Shown here one piece after another: positions 56,963-64,000 of a DNA stretch of 64,000 bases. The DNA comes from Paenibacillus allorhizosphaerae (GTDB taxonomy: Bacteria > Bacillota > Bacilli > Paenibacillales > NBRC-103111). The notes under the pieces were generated by a model. That model saw only the letters and a program-made list of their open reading frames with translations, was not told where the DNA came from and made no database searches. Position 1 is the first letter of the stretch. The number at the start of each line of letters is the position of its first letter. A program made the translations under genes and the position numbers. The stretch spans positions 124,001 through 188,000 of the forward strand of contig NZ_CAJVCE010000004.1 in NCBI RefSeq assembly GCF_910594985.1, in the 5' to 3' direction.

Positions 56963-57987
56963 TTGATGCCAAGCATGCTGCGGTACTCGGTGGGAGAACA
57001 GCCGATCGACTTTTTGAAAATGCGGGAGAAGTGCGGATAACTGTCGTAGCCGACCTCCGCCACGACATCGATGATTTTATAATGCGGAATCGACAGCAGC
57101 CGTTTCGCTTCTTCCATTCTTTTGCGCAGCCGGTACTGCACGAACGGTTCGCCCGACATCTTCTTGAAATAATGGCTGAAATACGTCGGCGTGAGGCCGA
57201 GCCGAGCCGCTACCGTCTCCAGCGTCAAGTCCTCGCACAAATGCCGGTCGATAAACTCAAGCGAAGCTTCGAAAAAATTGACCTGGCCGCCGCCCCGGTA
57301 TTCGGACAGCTGCTGCAGCCATGCATCTATTTGACCAGAGAACGCATGAAACGCGTCCGCATCGAAAGGTTCCGTCCGGAGCAGTTCGGAAGCGATTTCA
57401 AAGTTGTAAATGCCTCGGGCATTCAGCTTTTTGGCGAGCAGCTCCAGTCCGTCGACCGCCATCCGCAGCGGCAGCGCGAAGCCCCCGCCTGTCGGTTCAA
57501 AAAATTCGCTCCGGCCCGCTGCCAGCACAACTTCCAGCTGCTTCTCCTGCGCCAGCCACAACGCTTCCTCTATCTGCTCCATCCATGCCTCAAACCGGGA
57601 TAGCGAAAAGGTGCGCCCGCTTCCCTCGTTCACGATTTTATCGAGTACAGGGTACAATTCGGTCTCCGTCACCGGTTTCAGCAAATATTCCTTCACGCCG
57701 TAAGACATGCACTGCTGCGCATAATGAAAATCCCCGTATCCGGACAGAACGATCACTTTCGTATCCAGATGATGCTCGCGAATTTGCCGGCAAAGCTCGA
57801 TTCCGTTCATGCGCGGCATGCGAATATCGGTCATGACGAGATCCGGCGGATCGGCCAGTATCGCCGTAAGCGCGGAACGGCCATCCGAATAGGTGTGCAC
57901 TTCCTCAAACCGGTCATATTCCTTCACGATCTCTTGCAAGCCCAAACAAATCATCGGTTCATCGTCTACGATAAAAATACGACTCAT
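56959..57987 (-). CDS. YesN-type response regulator (REC + AraC HTH)
   Basis: 342 residues. Receiver domain 1-120: 'VDDEPMICLGL' acidic pair, phospho-Asp in 'LVMTDIRMPRMNG', 'VLSGYGDF' and 'EYLLKPV' with the conserved Lys. C-terminal AraC helix-turn-helix (about 240-338, 'VAEVGYDSYPHFSRIFKKSIGCSPTEYRSM'). First gene of the regulator-kinase-binding protein unit, so it probably activates its own operon and polysaccharide genes elsewhere. Confidence 0.94.
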   Translation of the reverse strand: MSRIFIVDDEPMICLGLQEIVKEYDRFEEVHTYSDGRSALTAILADPPDLVMTDIRMPRMNGIELCRQIREHHLDTKVIVLSGYGDFHYAQQCMSYGVKEYLLKPVTETELYPVLDKIVNEGSGRTFSLSRFEAWMEQIEEALWLAQEKQLEVVLAAGRSEFFEPTGGGFALPLRMAVDGLELLAKKLNARGIYNFEIASELLRTEPFDADAFHAFSGQIDAWLQQLSEYRGGGQVNFFEASLEFIDRHLCEDLTLETVAARLGLTPTYFSHYFKKMSGEPFVQYRLRKRMEEAKRLLSIPHYKIIDVVAEVGYDSYPHFSRIFKKSIGCSPTEYRSMLGIK

Positions 57988-58213
57988 CTTGGCTCCCCCC
58001 TAGGCAGTCTCGTCCTATAATCCCAATGTAAACGCTGGACTCCGTGAACGAACATGTACCATCTTCACTTGTTTTTGTCTAAAATTCACCTGAAGACGCA
58101 ATAGGGCGATAGCTAAAAAAGCCAAGTCCTTACGTGAGACCCGGCGCTTCTGCCCACAAGTATAATGGATTTGGCGGCAGGGGGAGTAGGGGCTCCTTTC
58201 ACTTCCGTTGTGT

Positions 58214-58750
58214 TTACTTACGTTTTTGCGGCGCCCCCGGGGAATGAATATCGTCGTTTCGTTTGCCCCACGGTTTAAACACCGATACGGCGAACATGAC
58301 CGCAAGCGACAGCAATTGCAGTACGATGCCAACCCAGAGCCGGACTTCGTTCACCATAAAATCCGTATGATGAACCGCGCCAAGCCCTTCAGCGGAAACG
58401 ACGGTAACGCCGTTCAATGTCCAAAAATAAAATCCGACCACGCCGGTGCCGATCGCAAGTACGGTTAGTGCTTCCTTCAGGATAATCCAATAATAGCGGA
58501 ACAGCCCCCAATGGGTTGTGACCGACAGCACGATTCCCGTTAGCGTCGTTCCGATGGTCGACGCCCTCATGCTTGTTCTGGATAACAGGTGCATGACGGT
58601 ATAGCACGATTGGAGTACTTCCCTGCTTTTCGTATTCAGCGCCGTAATGCTTAAAATCAAGACCACCACCGTACTGCCGAGCATGATCGAGGCAAATAGA
58701 ATGTGAAGCAAAACCATCCACTTCTTCGCGGACATCGATAAGCGGGCCAT
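58214..58750 (-). CDS. DUF2269-like integral membrane protein
   Basis: 178 residues from the ATG at 58750; ATG at 58756 is too close to AGGAGAG. Four hydrophobic helices ('WMVLLHILFASIMLGSTVVVLILSI', 'ASTIGTTLTGIVLSVTTHW', 'ALTVLAIGTGVVGFYFW', 'VGIVLQLLSLAVMFAVSVF'). The His in helix 1 with a small-residue pattern resembles DUF2269 membrane proteins. It lies 170 bp downstream of the two-component system below, on the same strand, and may belong to its regulon. Confidence 0.65.
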   Translation of the reverse strand: MARLSMSAKKWMVLLHILFASIMLGSTVVVLILSITALNTKSREVLQSCYTVMHLLSRTSMRASTIGTTLTGIVLSVTTHWGLFRYYWIILKEALTVLAIGTGVVGFYFWTLNGVTVVSAEGLGAVHHTDFMVNEVRLWVGIVLQLLSLAVMFAVSVFKPWGKRNDDIHSPGAPQKRK

Positions 58751-58919
58751 TGCCATCTCTCCTTTTCATAGCTTCGTTACCATCAGAAATAGGCCTAGCT
58801 CCCATCCTATCCGGTATGTATAAAACACCGCTAAACGAAGTGTAAAAAAAGTATAAAATGAAGCAATAGGCGAATATACCTTCACGTAATGCCTGATCCT
58901 TGCAAAAAAAGCGCCGGGC

Positions 58920-59627
58920 TTACAGATTGAATCTGTAGCCGACGCCCCATATCGTTTCGATGTATTGCGGCTTGGCAGGAATCGGTTCGATTTTTTCCCG
59001 CAGCTTGCTGATGTGGACGGTAACCGTAGCGAGATCGCCCATCGAATCAAGCCCCCAGATGCTCTCGAACAGCTGCTCCTTCGTGAATACCCTGTTCGGA
59101 TGCGCCACCAAATGCAGTAGGAGATCGTACTCTTTCGAAGTGAACGTTACCTCCTGATCGTCGACGAACACTTTACGCGACCGTTTGTCAATTCGGATGC
59201 CTTTGATGCGGACGATGTCCTTGGGTGAACCAGCCTCCGTCTCCTCAGTGCCCTGCGACACCAACCTGTCGTAACGGGCGAGATGCGCCTTCACGCGGGC
59301 AACCAGCTCTCCGATACTGAACGGTTTGACGATATAATCGTCTGCGCCCAAACCGAGCCCTCTGATTTTGTCCACTTCCTCTTTCCTCGCGGAAACCAGC
59401 AAAATCGGGACGTTTTTTTTGCTCCGCACCTGCTTGCAAATTTCATATCCGTCCTTTTCCGGAAGCATCAGGTCCAGCAAAATCAATTGATACGGCTCGT
59501 TCAGCGCTTTATGCAGGCCGGTATTTCCGTCCGATGCGATCTCCACCTCGAAGCCGCCCGCTTCCAAATAATCTTTTTGCACATCCGCGATCACTTCATC
59601 GTCTTCAATGATCAATATTCTCGTCAC
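58920..59627 (-). CDS. OmpR/PhoB-family response regulator
   Basis: 235 residues. Receiver: 'IIEDDEVIADVQ', phospho-Asp in 'LILLDLMLPEKDGYE', 'LLVSARKEE', Lys in 'YIVKPFSIGEL'. C-terminal winged helix (about 135-232, 'FTSKEYDLLLHLVAHPNRVFTKEQLFESIWG', 'VTVHISKLREKIE'). It overlaps the end of the kinase gene by 23 bp and comes second in the operon, the reverse of the usual order. Confidence 0.94.
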   Translation of the reverse strand: MTRILIIEDDEVIADVQKDYLEAGGFEVEIASDGNTGLHKALNEPYQLILLDLMLPEKDGYEICKQVRSKKNVPILLVSARKEEVDKIRGLGLGADDYIVKPFSIGELVARVKAHLARYDRLVSQGTEETEAGSPKDIVRIKGIRIDKRSRKVFVDDQEVTFTSKEYDLLLHLVAHPNRVFTKEQLFESIWGLDSMGDLATVTVHISKLREKIEPIPAKPQYIETIWGVGYRFNL

Positions 59628-61107
59628 CGGTTCCCACCTGCCGCTTTCCCGATTTAGTTAAAGTAAAGAAAATGTCCGTTCCTTCGCCTGCCCTGCTTTC
59701 CGCCCATGTCGTTCCCCCGTGCTCCTCCACGATCTGCTTGACGATGGCGAGCCCGAGTCCGCTGCCGCCCGTATTGCGGCTCCGTGAAGGATCGGCGCGA
59801 TAAAAGCGATCGAAAATTTGGGGCAAAGCTTCGGTCTCGATGCCGCGTCCGTTGTCGGATACTTGCACGATAACGTCGTCGTCCCGCTCGGTCAACTCCA
59901 CCCGTATCTCGATGGGTTGTTTATCGGCGTAATGGATGCTGTTATTTACGATGTTCGTTACGACTCTCGTTATTTTATCGCGGTCCGCCATGACGATAAC
60001 CGGCCCGCGGGCATCGCTGCGATACGAGAAACGGGCGCTATGGTTCTGCGGGTCGAGGCGCAGCTCCGCTACCGTATCGTGCAAATAAGCGGCAATGTCC
60101 ATTGGTTCATAATGAAACGAAAGCTTCTTCAAATCAAGCTTGGAAAACAAAAACAGTTCATCGATCAGATGGTTCAGGTCGGATACTTTTTTGTGAATGC
60201 TTTGGAGGTATTTCATTCGCTTCTCCGGCGTATCGGCGATGCCGTCCCGGAGTCCGTCGACGCATGCGCCAATCGCGGTGATCGGCGTTTTCAGATCGTG
60301 CGTAATGTTCGCCAGCAGTTCTTTGCGGTTTGTCTCGTATTGGAGCTGCGTATGGATCGATTCCCGCAAGCGGTGCCGCATCTCTTCGAAAGCGTCGCTG
60401 AGCTCGCCAATCTCGTCCTTCCGTCCCGGCGCAAGCTTGTGCTCCAAATCTCCTTCGCGTATATGCTCCGCCGCTTCTTTCAACGTCTTCAGCGGCCGCA
60501 CGATACTGCGCGACAGCACATAAGTCAGCAAACCGTTCGTAAGCCCGATGACTAGCAGCAGCGTCACGAACAGCAGCGGAAAAAACAGGCGAAAGAAGCG
60601 CATCGTCGGACCGACGTCTCCGAAAAAGTATATGACCCCGGGCGTTTGGTTTTCAAATGTAAACTTGTGCTTTTGCACCGTAAATTGCTTCCCGTTTAAC
60701 TCGAGCTTTCCTTGAAACCGCTGCTCTCCCGGCTCCACATCGCTGCTGAGGAATGCCTCTATCGGGCCGCGCTCCCCAAGAAGCGAGGACGCGTACACCA
60801 GCTTTCCGCTCCGGATAACAGCGATCCCCGCATTGAGTTCCTGAAGCCGGCGCTCGGTCTGCTGCAAGAAAGCGGCGTCCGCTATCGTATCCGGTCTGTA
60901 ATCGGCCATAAAGGCGAGTCCGGCGAACATCTCGTTGTTTCTGGCGAATGCCTCGGCCGGAAACAAATGTTGGTCTTGCCCCGGATTTGTCCCGGTCATG
61001 CTCCGCATCAGCGAGGAAACGAGCAGCATCGCCGTCAGCACAAAGACGACGACGGGAATGATAATCATGGCGATATGGGACAACAGCAGCTTTTTGCGGA
61101 TAGACAT
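59605..61107 (-). CDS. Membrane sensor histidine kinase (HAMP-HisKA-HATPase)
   Basis: 500 residues from the ATG at 61107; an ATG at 61116 abuts the GGAG box. Two membrane helices (about 10-35 and 175-200) enclose an extracellular sensor of about 140 residues. HAMP, HisKA ('LLANITHDLKTPITAIGACVDGL', phospho-acceptor His) and HATPase ('VTNIVNNSIHYA', 'VSDNGRGI', 'GGSGLGLAIVKQIVEEHGG') follow. Signal unknown; PhoR/YycG-like architecture without PAS. Confidence 0.93.
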   Translation of the reverse strand: MSIRKKLLLSHIAMIIIPVVVFVLTAMLLVSSLMRSMTGTNPGQDQHLFPAEAFARNNEMFAGLAFMADYRPDTIADAAFLQQTERRLQELNAGIAVIRSGKLVYASSLLGERGPIEAFLSSDVEPGEQRFQGKLELNGKQFTVQKHKFTFENQTPGVIYFFGDVGPTMRFFRLFFPLLFVTLLLVIGLTNGLLTYVLSRSIVRPLKTLKEAAEHIREGDLEHKLAPGRKDEIGELSDAFEEMRHRLRESIHTQLQYETNRKELLANITHDLKTPITAIGACVDGLRDGIADTPEKRMKYLQSIHKKVSDLNHLIDELFLFSKLDLKKLSFHYEPMDIAAYLHDTVAELRLDPQNHSARFSYRSDARGPVIVMADRDKITRVVTNIVNNSIHYADKQPIEIRVELTERDDDVIVQVSDNGRGIETEALPQIFDRFYRADPSRSRNTGGSGLGLAIVKQIVEEHGGTTWAESRAGEGTDIFFTLTKSGKRQVGTGDENIDH

Positions 61108-61278
61108 GGCCGTCATTCTCCTTCGACGTTTCGGTATACATTATCATACTACAAGTATCGGCAAATCGGGTACAGGATGACGGAATCAAGCGAATTCAGT
61201 CAAAAGAGCCGCGGATGCTTCAGCAGGAACATTCGGGATGAGACATGGAATTGCCGATAGCATCACCCAGATGACATC

Positions 61279-61323
61279 AAAAAGCCTTATCGCACCCGGA
61301 GACGTACCGGAGACGATAAGGCT
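61279..61323 (-). terminator. Terminator downstream of the FAD-oxidoreductase remnant
   Basis: AGCCTTATCG / CGATAAGGCT arms with a T-run on the minus strand; 5 bp after the remnant's stop. Confidence 0.75.
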
Positions 61324-61328
61324 TATGA

Positions 61329-62040
61329 TTAATCGAGCAATGCGCCGTCCGCGCGCAGCTGCCGCTGCAGCACGCTGACGTCCAGCTCCTGGGGGCTCAT
61401 GTTGTGCCTGATGGCAAGGCCCGCCGCCGTGCCGGCCGCTTGCCCCGTAGCCATGCAGCTCGGGGAAAGGCGCGTCGTCGCGAGCGCTTCATGCGTAGTG
61501 GAGATGCACCGTCCGCCGGCAAGCAAGTTCTGAATCCGCTTCGGCAGCAGGCAGCGGTAAGGGATGTCGTAGGGCCCCGTCGCCGGCAATCCAGGCGGCG
61601 GTCACGCCCTTATTCTTCGGATCGTGAATGTCGATCGGATAGCCGCTGCGGGCGATGACGTCGTCGAACCGGCGTCCGCTCGTCACGTCGTCGATCTGCA
61701 GGCTGTAAACGCCGTCGAGCCGCCGCGTCTCGCGAATCCCGATTTGCGCTCCCACTTGGGAAATCGACGCTTTCCCGAAGCCGGGGAGCCGCTTCGTCAT
61801 AAAGTCGGCGACCATCAGCACCTGCTTGCGCCCGATTTCCTCTGCCTCCGTCAAATCTTCCACCTTGGTTCCGTCGAAGCCTTGAACACGCGTCATATTG
61901 ACCAGCACTTCATCTTCTCCCGGTCCCGGGAAGAACAGCACCTGGTCGCGGTTAATCGGCAGATCGGCTTCCTTCCAATGCTTGTAAAAGCCCTGCACGG
62001 CCGTCAGCGGCAGCTCCGGAAGCGTCCCCTTTTCTTGGAA
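61329..62040 (-). pseudogene. FAD-dependent oxidoreductase (FAD_oxidored type), 5'-truncated and frameshifted
   Basis: Two frames together give the end of one protein. The upstream frame reads 'ADLPINRDQVLFFPGPGEDEVLVNMTRVQGFDGT...QIGIRETRRLDGVYSL...SGYPIDIHDP...VTAAWIA'; the downstream frame continues 'ATGPYDIPYRCLLPKRIQNLLAGGRCISTTHEALATTRLSPSCMATGQAAGTAAGLA'. The switch is near 61585, a one-base indel. The N-terminal FAD-binding (GxGxxG) region of such proteins is missing: homology starts near 62000 and is replaced by AT-rich unrelated sequence. An intact terminator remains. Non-functional. Confidence 0.8.
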
Positions 62041-62237
62041 ACCACTCGCTGCAATGAATTTCCCGAACTTACCAAGAGGTTTCTGACCTTTCGATTCGAA
62101 AAGGCAATGTAAAGGAGGCAGCCAAGCAAAAGGCATGCCCCCCAAACGGTGAAGAAAAATGAAGAAAAAACGCAGGAAATCATTATCAACCACGAACTCT
62201 TCTTAATTGTCCTTACAGGTCGGTTGTAAAGAATCAT
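62004..62237 (-). CDS. Small membrane-protein ORF at an AT-rich junction (doubtful gene)
   Basis: 77 residues from the ATG at 62237 (GTG at 62249 in frame). One strong hydrophobic stretch ('SWLIMISCVFSSFFFTVWGACLLLGCLLYIAF') after a basic N-terminus, then a tail that runs into the oxidoreductase remnant in another frame. It may be the start of a gene whose 3' part was lost at the junction. No family recognised. Confidence 0.3.
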   Translation of the reverse strand: MILYNRPVRTIKKSSWLIMISCVFSSFFFTVWGACLLLGCLLYIAFSNRKVRNLLVSSGNSLQRVVSKKRGRFRSCR

Positions 62238-62421
62238 TTCTCCAACCACCCCTTTCCTTGCTTGTGTGATTCTTTAAATTGTTCAGATCGTCCACTTTGC
62301 TCTGCAAACTCTGTTTGTTGGAATAAAAATTAATAATGTCATCAATGGTAGAAAATACGACACTAACGTTCGAATCATGTGTACTTGTTTTGATAAAAAA
62401 CCGCTTTTCTGATGTGGTCAC
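62203..62421 (-). CDS. Small hypothetical protein (72 aa)
   Basis: Polar protein beginning MTTSEKRFFIKTSTHDSNVS, with 'FSTIDDIINFYSNKQSLQSKVDDLNNLKN', a possible helical segment. Codon use is AT-rich, unlike the flanking genes. Overlaps the next small ORF, which could indicate coupling. No function can be suggested and it may be a chance ORF, although the sequence looks protein-like. Confidence 0.35.
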   Translation of the reverse strand: MTTSEKRFFIKTSTHDSNVSVVFSTIDDIINFYSNKQSLQSKVDDLNNLKNHTSKERGGWRNDSLQPTCKDN

Positions 62422-62457
62422 ATCTTTATTTTATATTAGCATTTGGTGGCGTTAAGC

Positions 62458-62730
62458 TTAATTTAAAGCTTTTTTCAGAGTGATTCCTGCCGTGAATACA
62501 GGAACTTTACCCGCCGGAAGTTCCACCTTTTCACCGGTTTTTCGGCTTCTTCCCATGCGTGCTTCACGACTACGGACATCAAATTTTCCGAAGCCAACTA
62601 GTTGAACTTCTTTGCCTTGCTTTAAAGCTTCAAAAATCGAATCCAGTACATGCGTTACTGCTTTTTCAGCATTCTTTTTTGAAAATCCACTAGATTTAGC
62701 TACTTCTTCCACTAATTGCTCTTTGTTCAT
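62458..62730 (-). CDS. hup: HU-family DNA-binding protein
   Basis: 90 residues, the usual HU length. N-terminal dimerisation helices 'MNKEQLVEEVAKSSGFSKKNAEKAV', then 'VQLVGFGKFDVRSREARMGRSRKTGEKVELPAGKVPVFTAGITLKKAL', the DNA-bending beta-arm region with the conserved Arg and Pro. It bends DNA and compacts the nucleoid; HU also assists site-specific recombination. Located in the AT-rich segment near a tyrosine recombinase, so it might be a second, element-borne copy. Confidence 0.95.
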   Translation of the reverse strand: MNKEQLVEEVAKSSGFSKKNAEKAVTHVLDSIFEALKQGKEVQLVGFGKFDVRSREARMGRSRKTGEKVELPAGKVPVFTAGITLKKALN

Positions 62731-62803
62731 TTGCGATACCTCGCTTATATTATTTTAATTACGAAAATGACTGCATTCGTGCATGGATGCAAGCAGGAAT
62801 AAA

Positions 62804-62833
62804 CAAAAAGCTGCCCGACGTTTAGGGCAGCTT
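62804..62833 (-). terminator. Terminator of the cold-shock gene
   Basis: Minus-strand AAGCTGCCC / GGGCAGCTT stem followed by TTTTTG; 7 bp after the csp stop. Confidence 0.85.
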
Positions 62834-62840
62834 GAAAGAT

Positions 62841-63044
62841 TTAATAAACTTTAGAAACGTTCTCAGCCTGCGGTCCACGATTACCTTGGGCCACATTGAA
62901 CTGGACGCGTTGGCCTTCATCCAACGATTTGTAACCATCACCCTCAATCGCGCTGAAATGAACGAACACATCGTTTCCGTCTTCGATTTCGATAAAGCCG
63001 AAGCCTTTTTCAGCGTTAAACCATTTAACTGTACCTGTTTGCAT
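62841..63044 (-). CDS. Cold-shock protein (CspA/CspB family)
   Basis: 67 residues, single cold-shock domain. RNP1 'KGFGFIEIE' and RNP2 'VFVHFSAI' are both intact, with '[14 protein letters not shown]' at the N-terminus. Single-stranded nucleic-acid chaperone. ATG with GGAGGA. Its leader of up to 170 bp contains the inverted repeat described at 63087-63114. Confidence 0.95.
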   Translation of the reverse strand: MQTGTVKWFNAEKGFGFIEIEDGNDVFVHFSAIEGDGYKSLDEGQRVQFNVAQGNRGPQAENVSKVY

Positions 63045-63086
63045 AGGATTCCTCCAAAAAATAATTTATTGAACACGATCATTTCG

Positions 63087-63189
63087 ATGACCACTAATAA
63101 AGATTAGCGGTCATTAGGCATTTTCTGAACACGTACTTGATGTCCGCTAATGTATCGGTTAAGATAAGAATACCATGTCCGCTAATGTA
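63087..63189. repeat. Four copies of ATGWCCRCTAAT: inverted pair plus two direct repeats
   Basis: Inverted pair: ATGACCACTAAT (63087-63098), four-base centre, ATTAGCGGTCAT (63103-63114). Direct repeats: ATGTCCGCTAATGTA at 63140-63154 and 63175-63189, 35 bp apart. All lie between the divergent cold-shock and recombinase genes; the last one ends 24 bp before the recombinase ATG. The layout resembles the core-plus-accessory recombination sites next to tnpI in Tn4430-type transposons; operator use is the alternative. Confidence 0.7.
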
Positions 63190-63213
63190 AGTCAAGATTT
63201 GGAGGCTTTGCTA

Positions 63214-64000
63214 ATGATAAAGACGACCGCGATTTCGGAACAGGGGGAGCAGACGATTCAGGATTTCATAAACACTCTCACCATCCACGAGGATTTGAAT
63301 CCCAAAACGATAAAGGAATATGCAAGCGACTTGAAACATTTTATCGGTTGGTTTGAGACAGCCGACCTCCAAGAGGAAGAAGTTTTATTTCGCATTGAAG
63401 ATGTCGCTACTCCAACATTAACACGATACCGGGAAGCCGCTCAAAAAGTGATGGAATTGAAACCGACAACCATTAACCGGCGACTTATAACACTGAAACG
63501 TTTTTTTGAGTGGGCCGCGTCGGAATCCAGGATTCTGCGTGATCCTTCAAAGCCGGTCAAATTGGTTCCGGAAGAAAAGGTAAGCCCTCGGCAGATGACA
63601 GATAAGGAAGAAGCTGCATTGATCGCTTCGGCCGAGCATGGCGGTTCGATTCGGGATCATACAATTCTTATCGTGATGTTTCACACCGGCTTGCGAACAA
63701 TGGAAGTATGCGACCTGGCTCCCGGCGATATTCAAATCGGGAAACGCAGCGGTCAGCTTAGGGTGCGGTCTGGAAAACGAAATAAACAGCGGGAAGTACC
63801 TTTGAACGCTACATGCAGAGCAGCATTGGAAAAATATCTGGCATCCCTCCCTCCGGACAGTCCTTATCTGTTTCCTTCGGAGAAAACTGGCGATCGATTA
63901 ACCGAACGAGCTTTACGCCATTTGATTCAAAAATACATGAAAGCAGCGCGACTGGAAGGATTGAGCGCCCACGATCTACGGCACCGGTTCGGGTACGTAA
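63214..64000 (+). CDS. Tyrosine recombinase/integrase (cut by right edge)
   Basis: 262 residues visible from the ATG at 63214, 7 bp after GGAGG. N-terminal SAM-like core-binding domain (about 15-115, 'FINTLTIHEDLNPKTIKEYASDLKHFIGWF', 'PTTINRRLITLKRFFEWAA'), then the catalytic domain with box I Arg in 'FHTGLRTMEVCDLAP', the beta-hairpin Lys region 'VRSGKRNKQREVPLN', and box II 'LSAHDLRHRFG'. The final Tyr should lie about 35 residues beyond the edge. A total near 300 residues fits XerC/D- or TnpI-type enzymes. Confidence 0.92.
   Translation, partial: MIKTTAISEQGEQTIQDFINTLTIHEDLNPKTIKEYASDLKHFIGWFETADLQEEEVLFRIEDVATPTLTRYREAAQKVMELKPTTINRRLITLKRFFEWAASESRILRDPSKPVKLVPEEKVSPRQMTDKEEAALIASAEHGGSIRDHTILIVMFHTGLRTMEVCDLAPGDIQIGKRSGQLRVRSGKRNKQREVPLNATCRAALEKYLASLPPDSPYLFPSEKTGDRLTERALRHLIQKYMKAARLEGLSAHDLRHRFGYV

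Noticed and set aside
55205..57040. 611-codon plus-strand open frame
   Set aside because: Antisense to the YesM/YesN genes, Arg/His/Leu-rich, and no ribosome binding site; a codon-bias artefact.

Overview
The window looks like chromosome from a Paenibacillus-type Firmicute (order Bacillales). Supporting points are the sufC-D-S-U-B order typical of Bacillales, strong AGGAGG-type ribosome binding sites with some GTG/TTG starts, intrinsic terminators, a Btr-like AraC/binding-protein fusion, a YesMN-type two-component system with an extracellular sugar-binding lipoprotein, a MoxR/DUF58/DUF4129 operon, and GH95 plus GH151-like glycosidases. Base composition is GC-rich for most of the window. It becomes clearly AT-rich in the last 2 kb (about 62.0-64.0 kb). 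No rRNA, tRNA, CRISPR array or complete insertion sequence was recognised.

Layout. 0-4.7 kb: suf Fe-S assembly operon on the minus strand (sufB cut by the left edge) behind a Fur-box-like sequence. 4.7-8.2 kb: a DUF1802 gene, a tiny membrane protein, and the methionine-salvage pair mtnK-mtnA. 8.2-14.7 kb: iron-siderophore uptake (binding lipoprotein, two permeases, ATPase, nitroreductase) followed by a Btr-like regulator; both units have a Fur box on a TATAAT promoter. 15.0-17.9 kb: RpiR-family regulator, nagB, nagA. 18-19.7 kb: a PilZ-like protein, a VOC protein and a fragment of a methionine aminopeptidase gene. 19.7-24.8 kb: a sugar-acid operon (IclR regulator, two SDRs, FAH-family hydrolase, split UxaA-family dehydratase). 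25.1-28.6 kb: MoxR/DUF58/DUF4129 operon. 28.7-36.7 kb: lutABC, a sugar-binding lipoprotein, two AraC regulators and a LutR-like GntR regulator. 36.9-41.4 kb: GH151-like glycosidase, aldo/keto reductase, Gfo/Idh/MocA oxidoreductase. 41.9-46.5 kb: ECF sigma/anti-sigma pair, lysophospholipase-like hydrolase and small conserved genes. 46.5-58 kb: GH95 fucosidase, a PAS-less sporulation-type kinase, sugar enzymes, and a YesN-YesM-binding-protein operon. 58-61.1 kb: a DUF2269-like membrane protein and an OmpR-type two-component system. 61.3-64 kb: a decayed FAD oxidoreductase, small AT-rich ORFs, HU, a cold-shock protein and a tyrosine recombinase cut by the right edge.

How the genes fit together. 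Two intracellular candidate alpha-L-fucosidases (GH151-like, GH95), an oxidative sugar-acid operon (dehydratase, SDR dehydrogenase, FAH-type diketo-acid hydrolase) and LutABC could form one route. Fucosylated sugar would give L-fucose, then L-fuconate, a 2-keto-3-deoxy and a 2,4-diketo-3-deoxy acid, then pyruvate plus L-lactate, with LutABC oxidising the lactate. This is inference from gene content; a lactonase was not seen.

Most notable unexplained signals: (1) four copies of a 12-bp motif, ATGWCCRCTAAT, arranged as one inverted pair plus two direct repeats just upstream of the terminal tyrosine recombinase, resembling a TnpI-type internal resolution site; (2) a palindromic repeat of about 42 bp at two loci with compensatory arm changes, in tandem pairs or triplets with a 46-47 bp period; (3) a regulator (RpiR) without a standard start codon; (4) two gene remnants marking past rearrangements.
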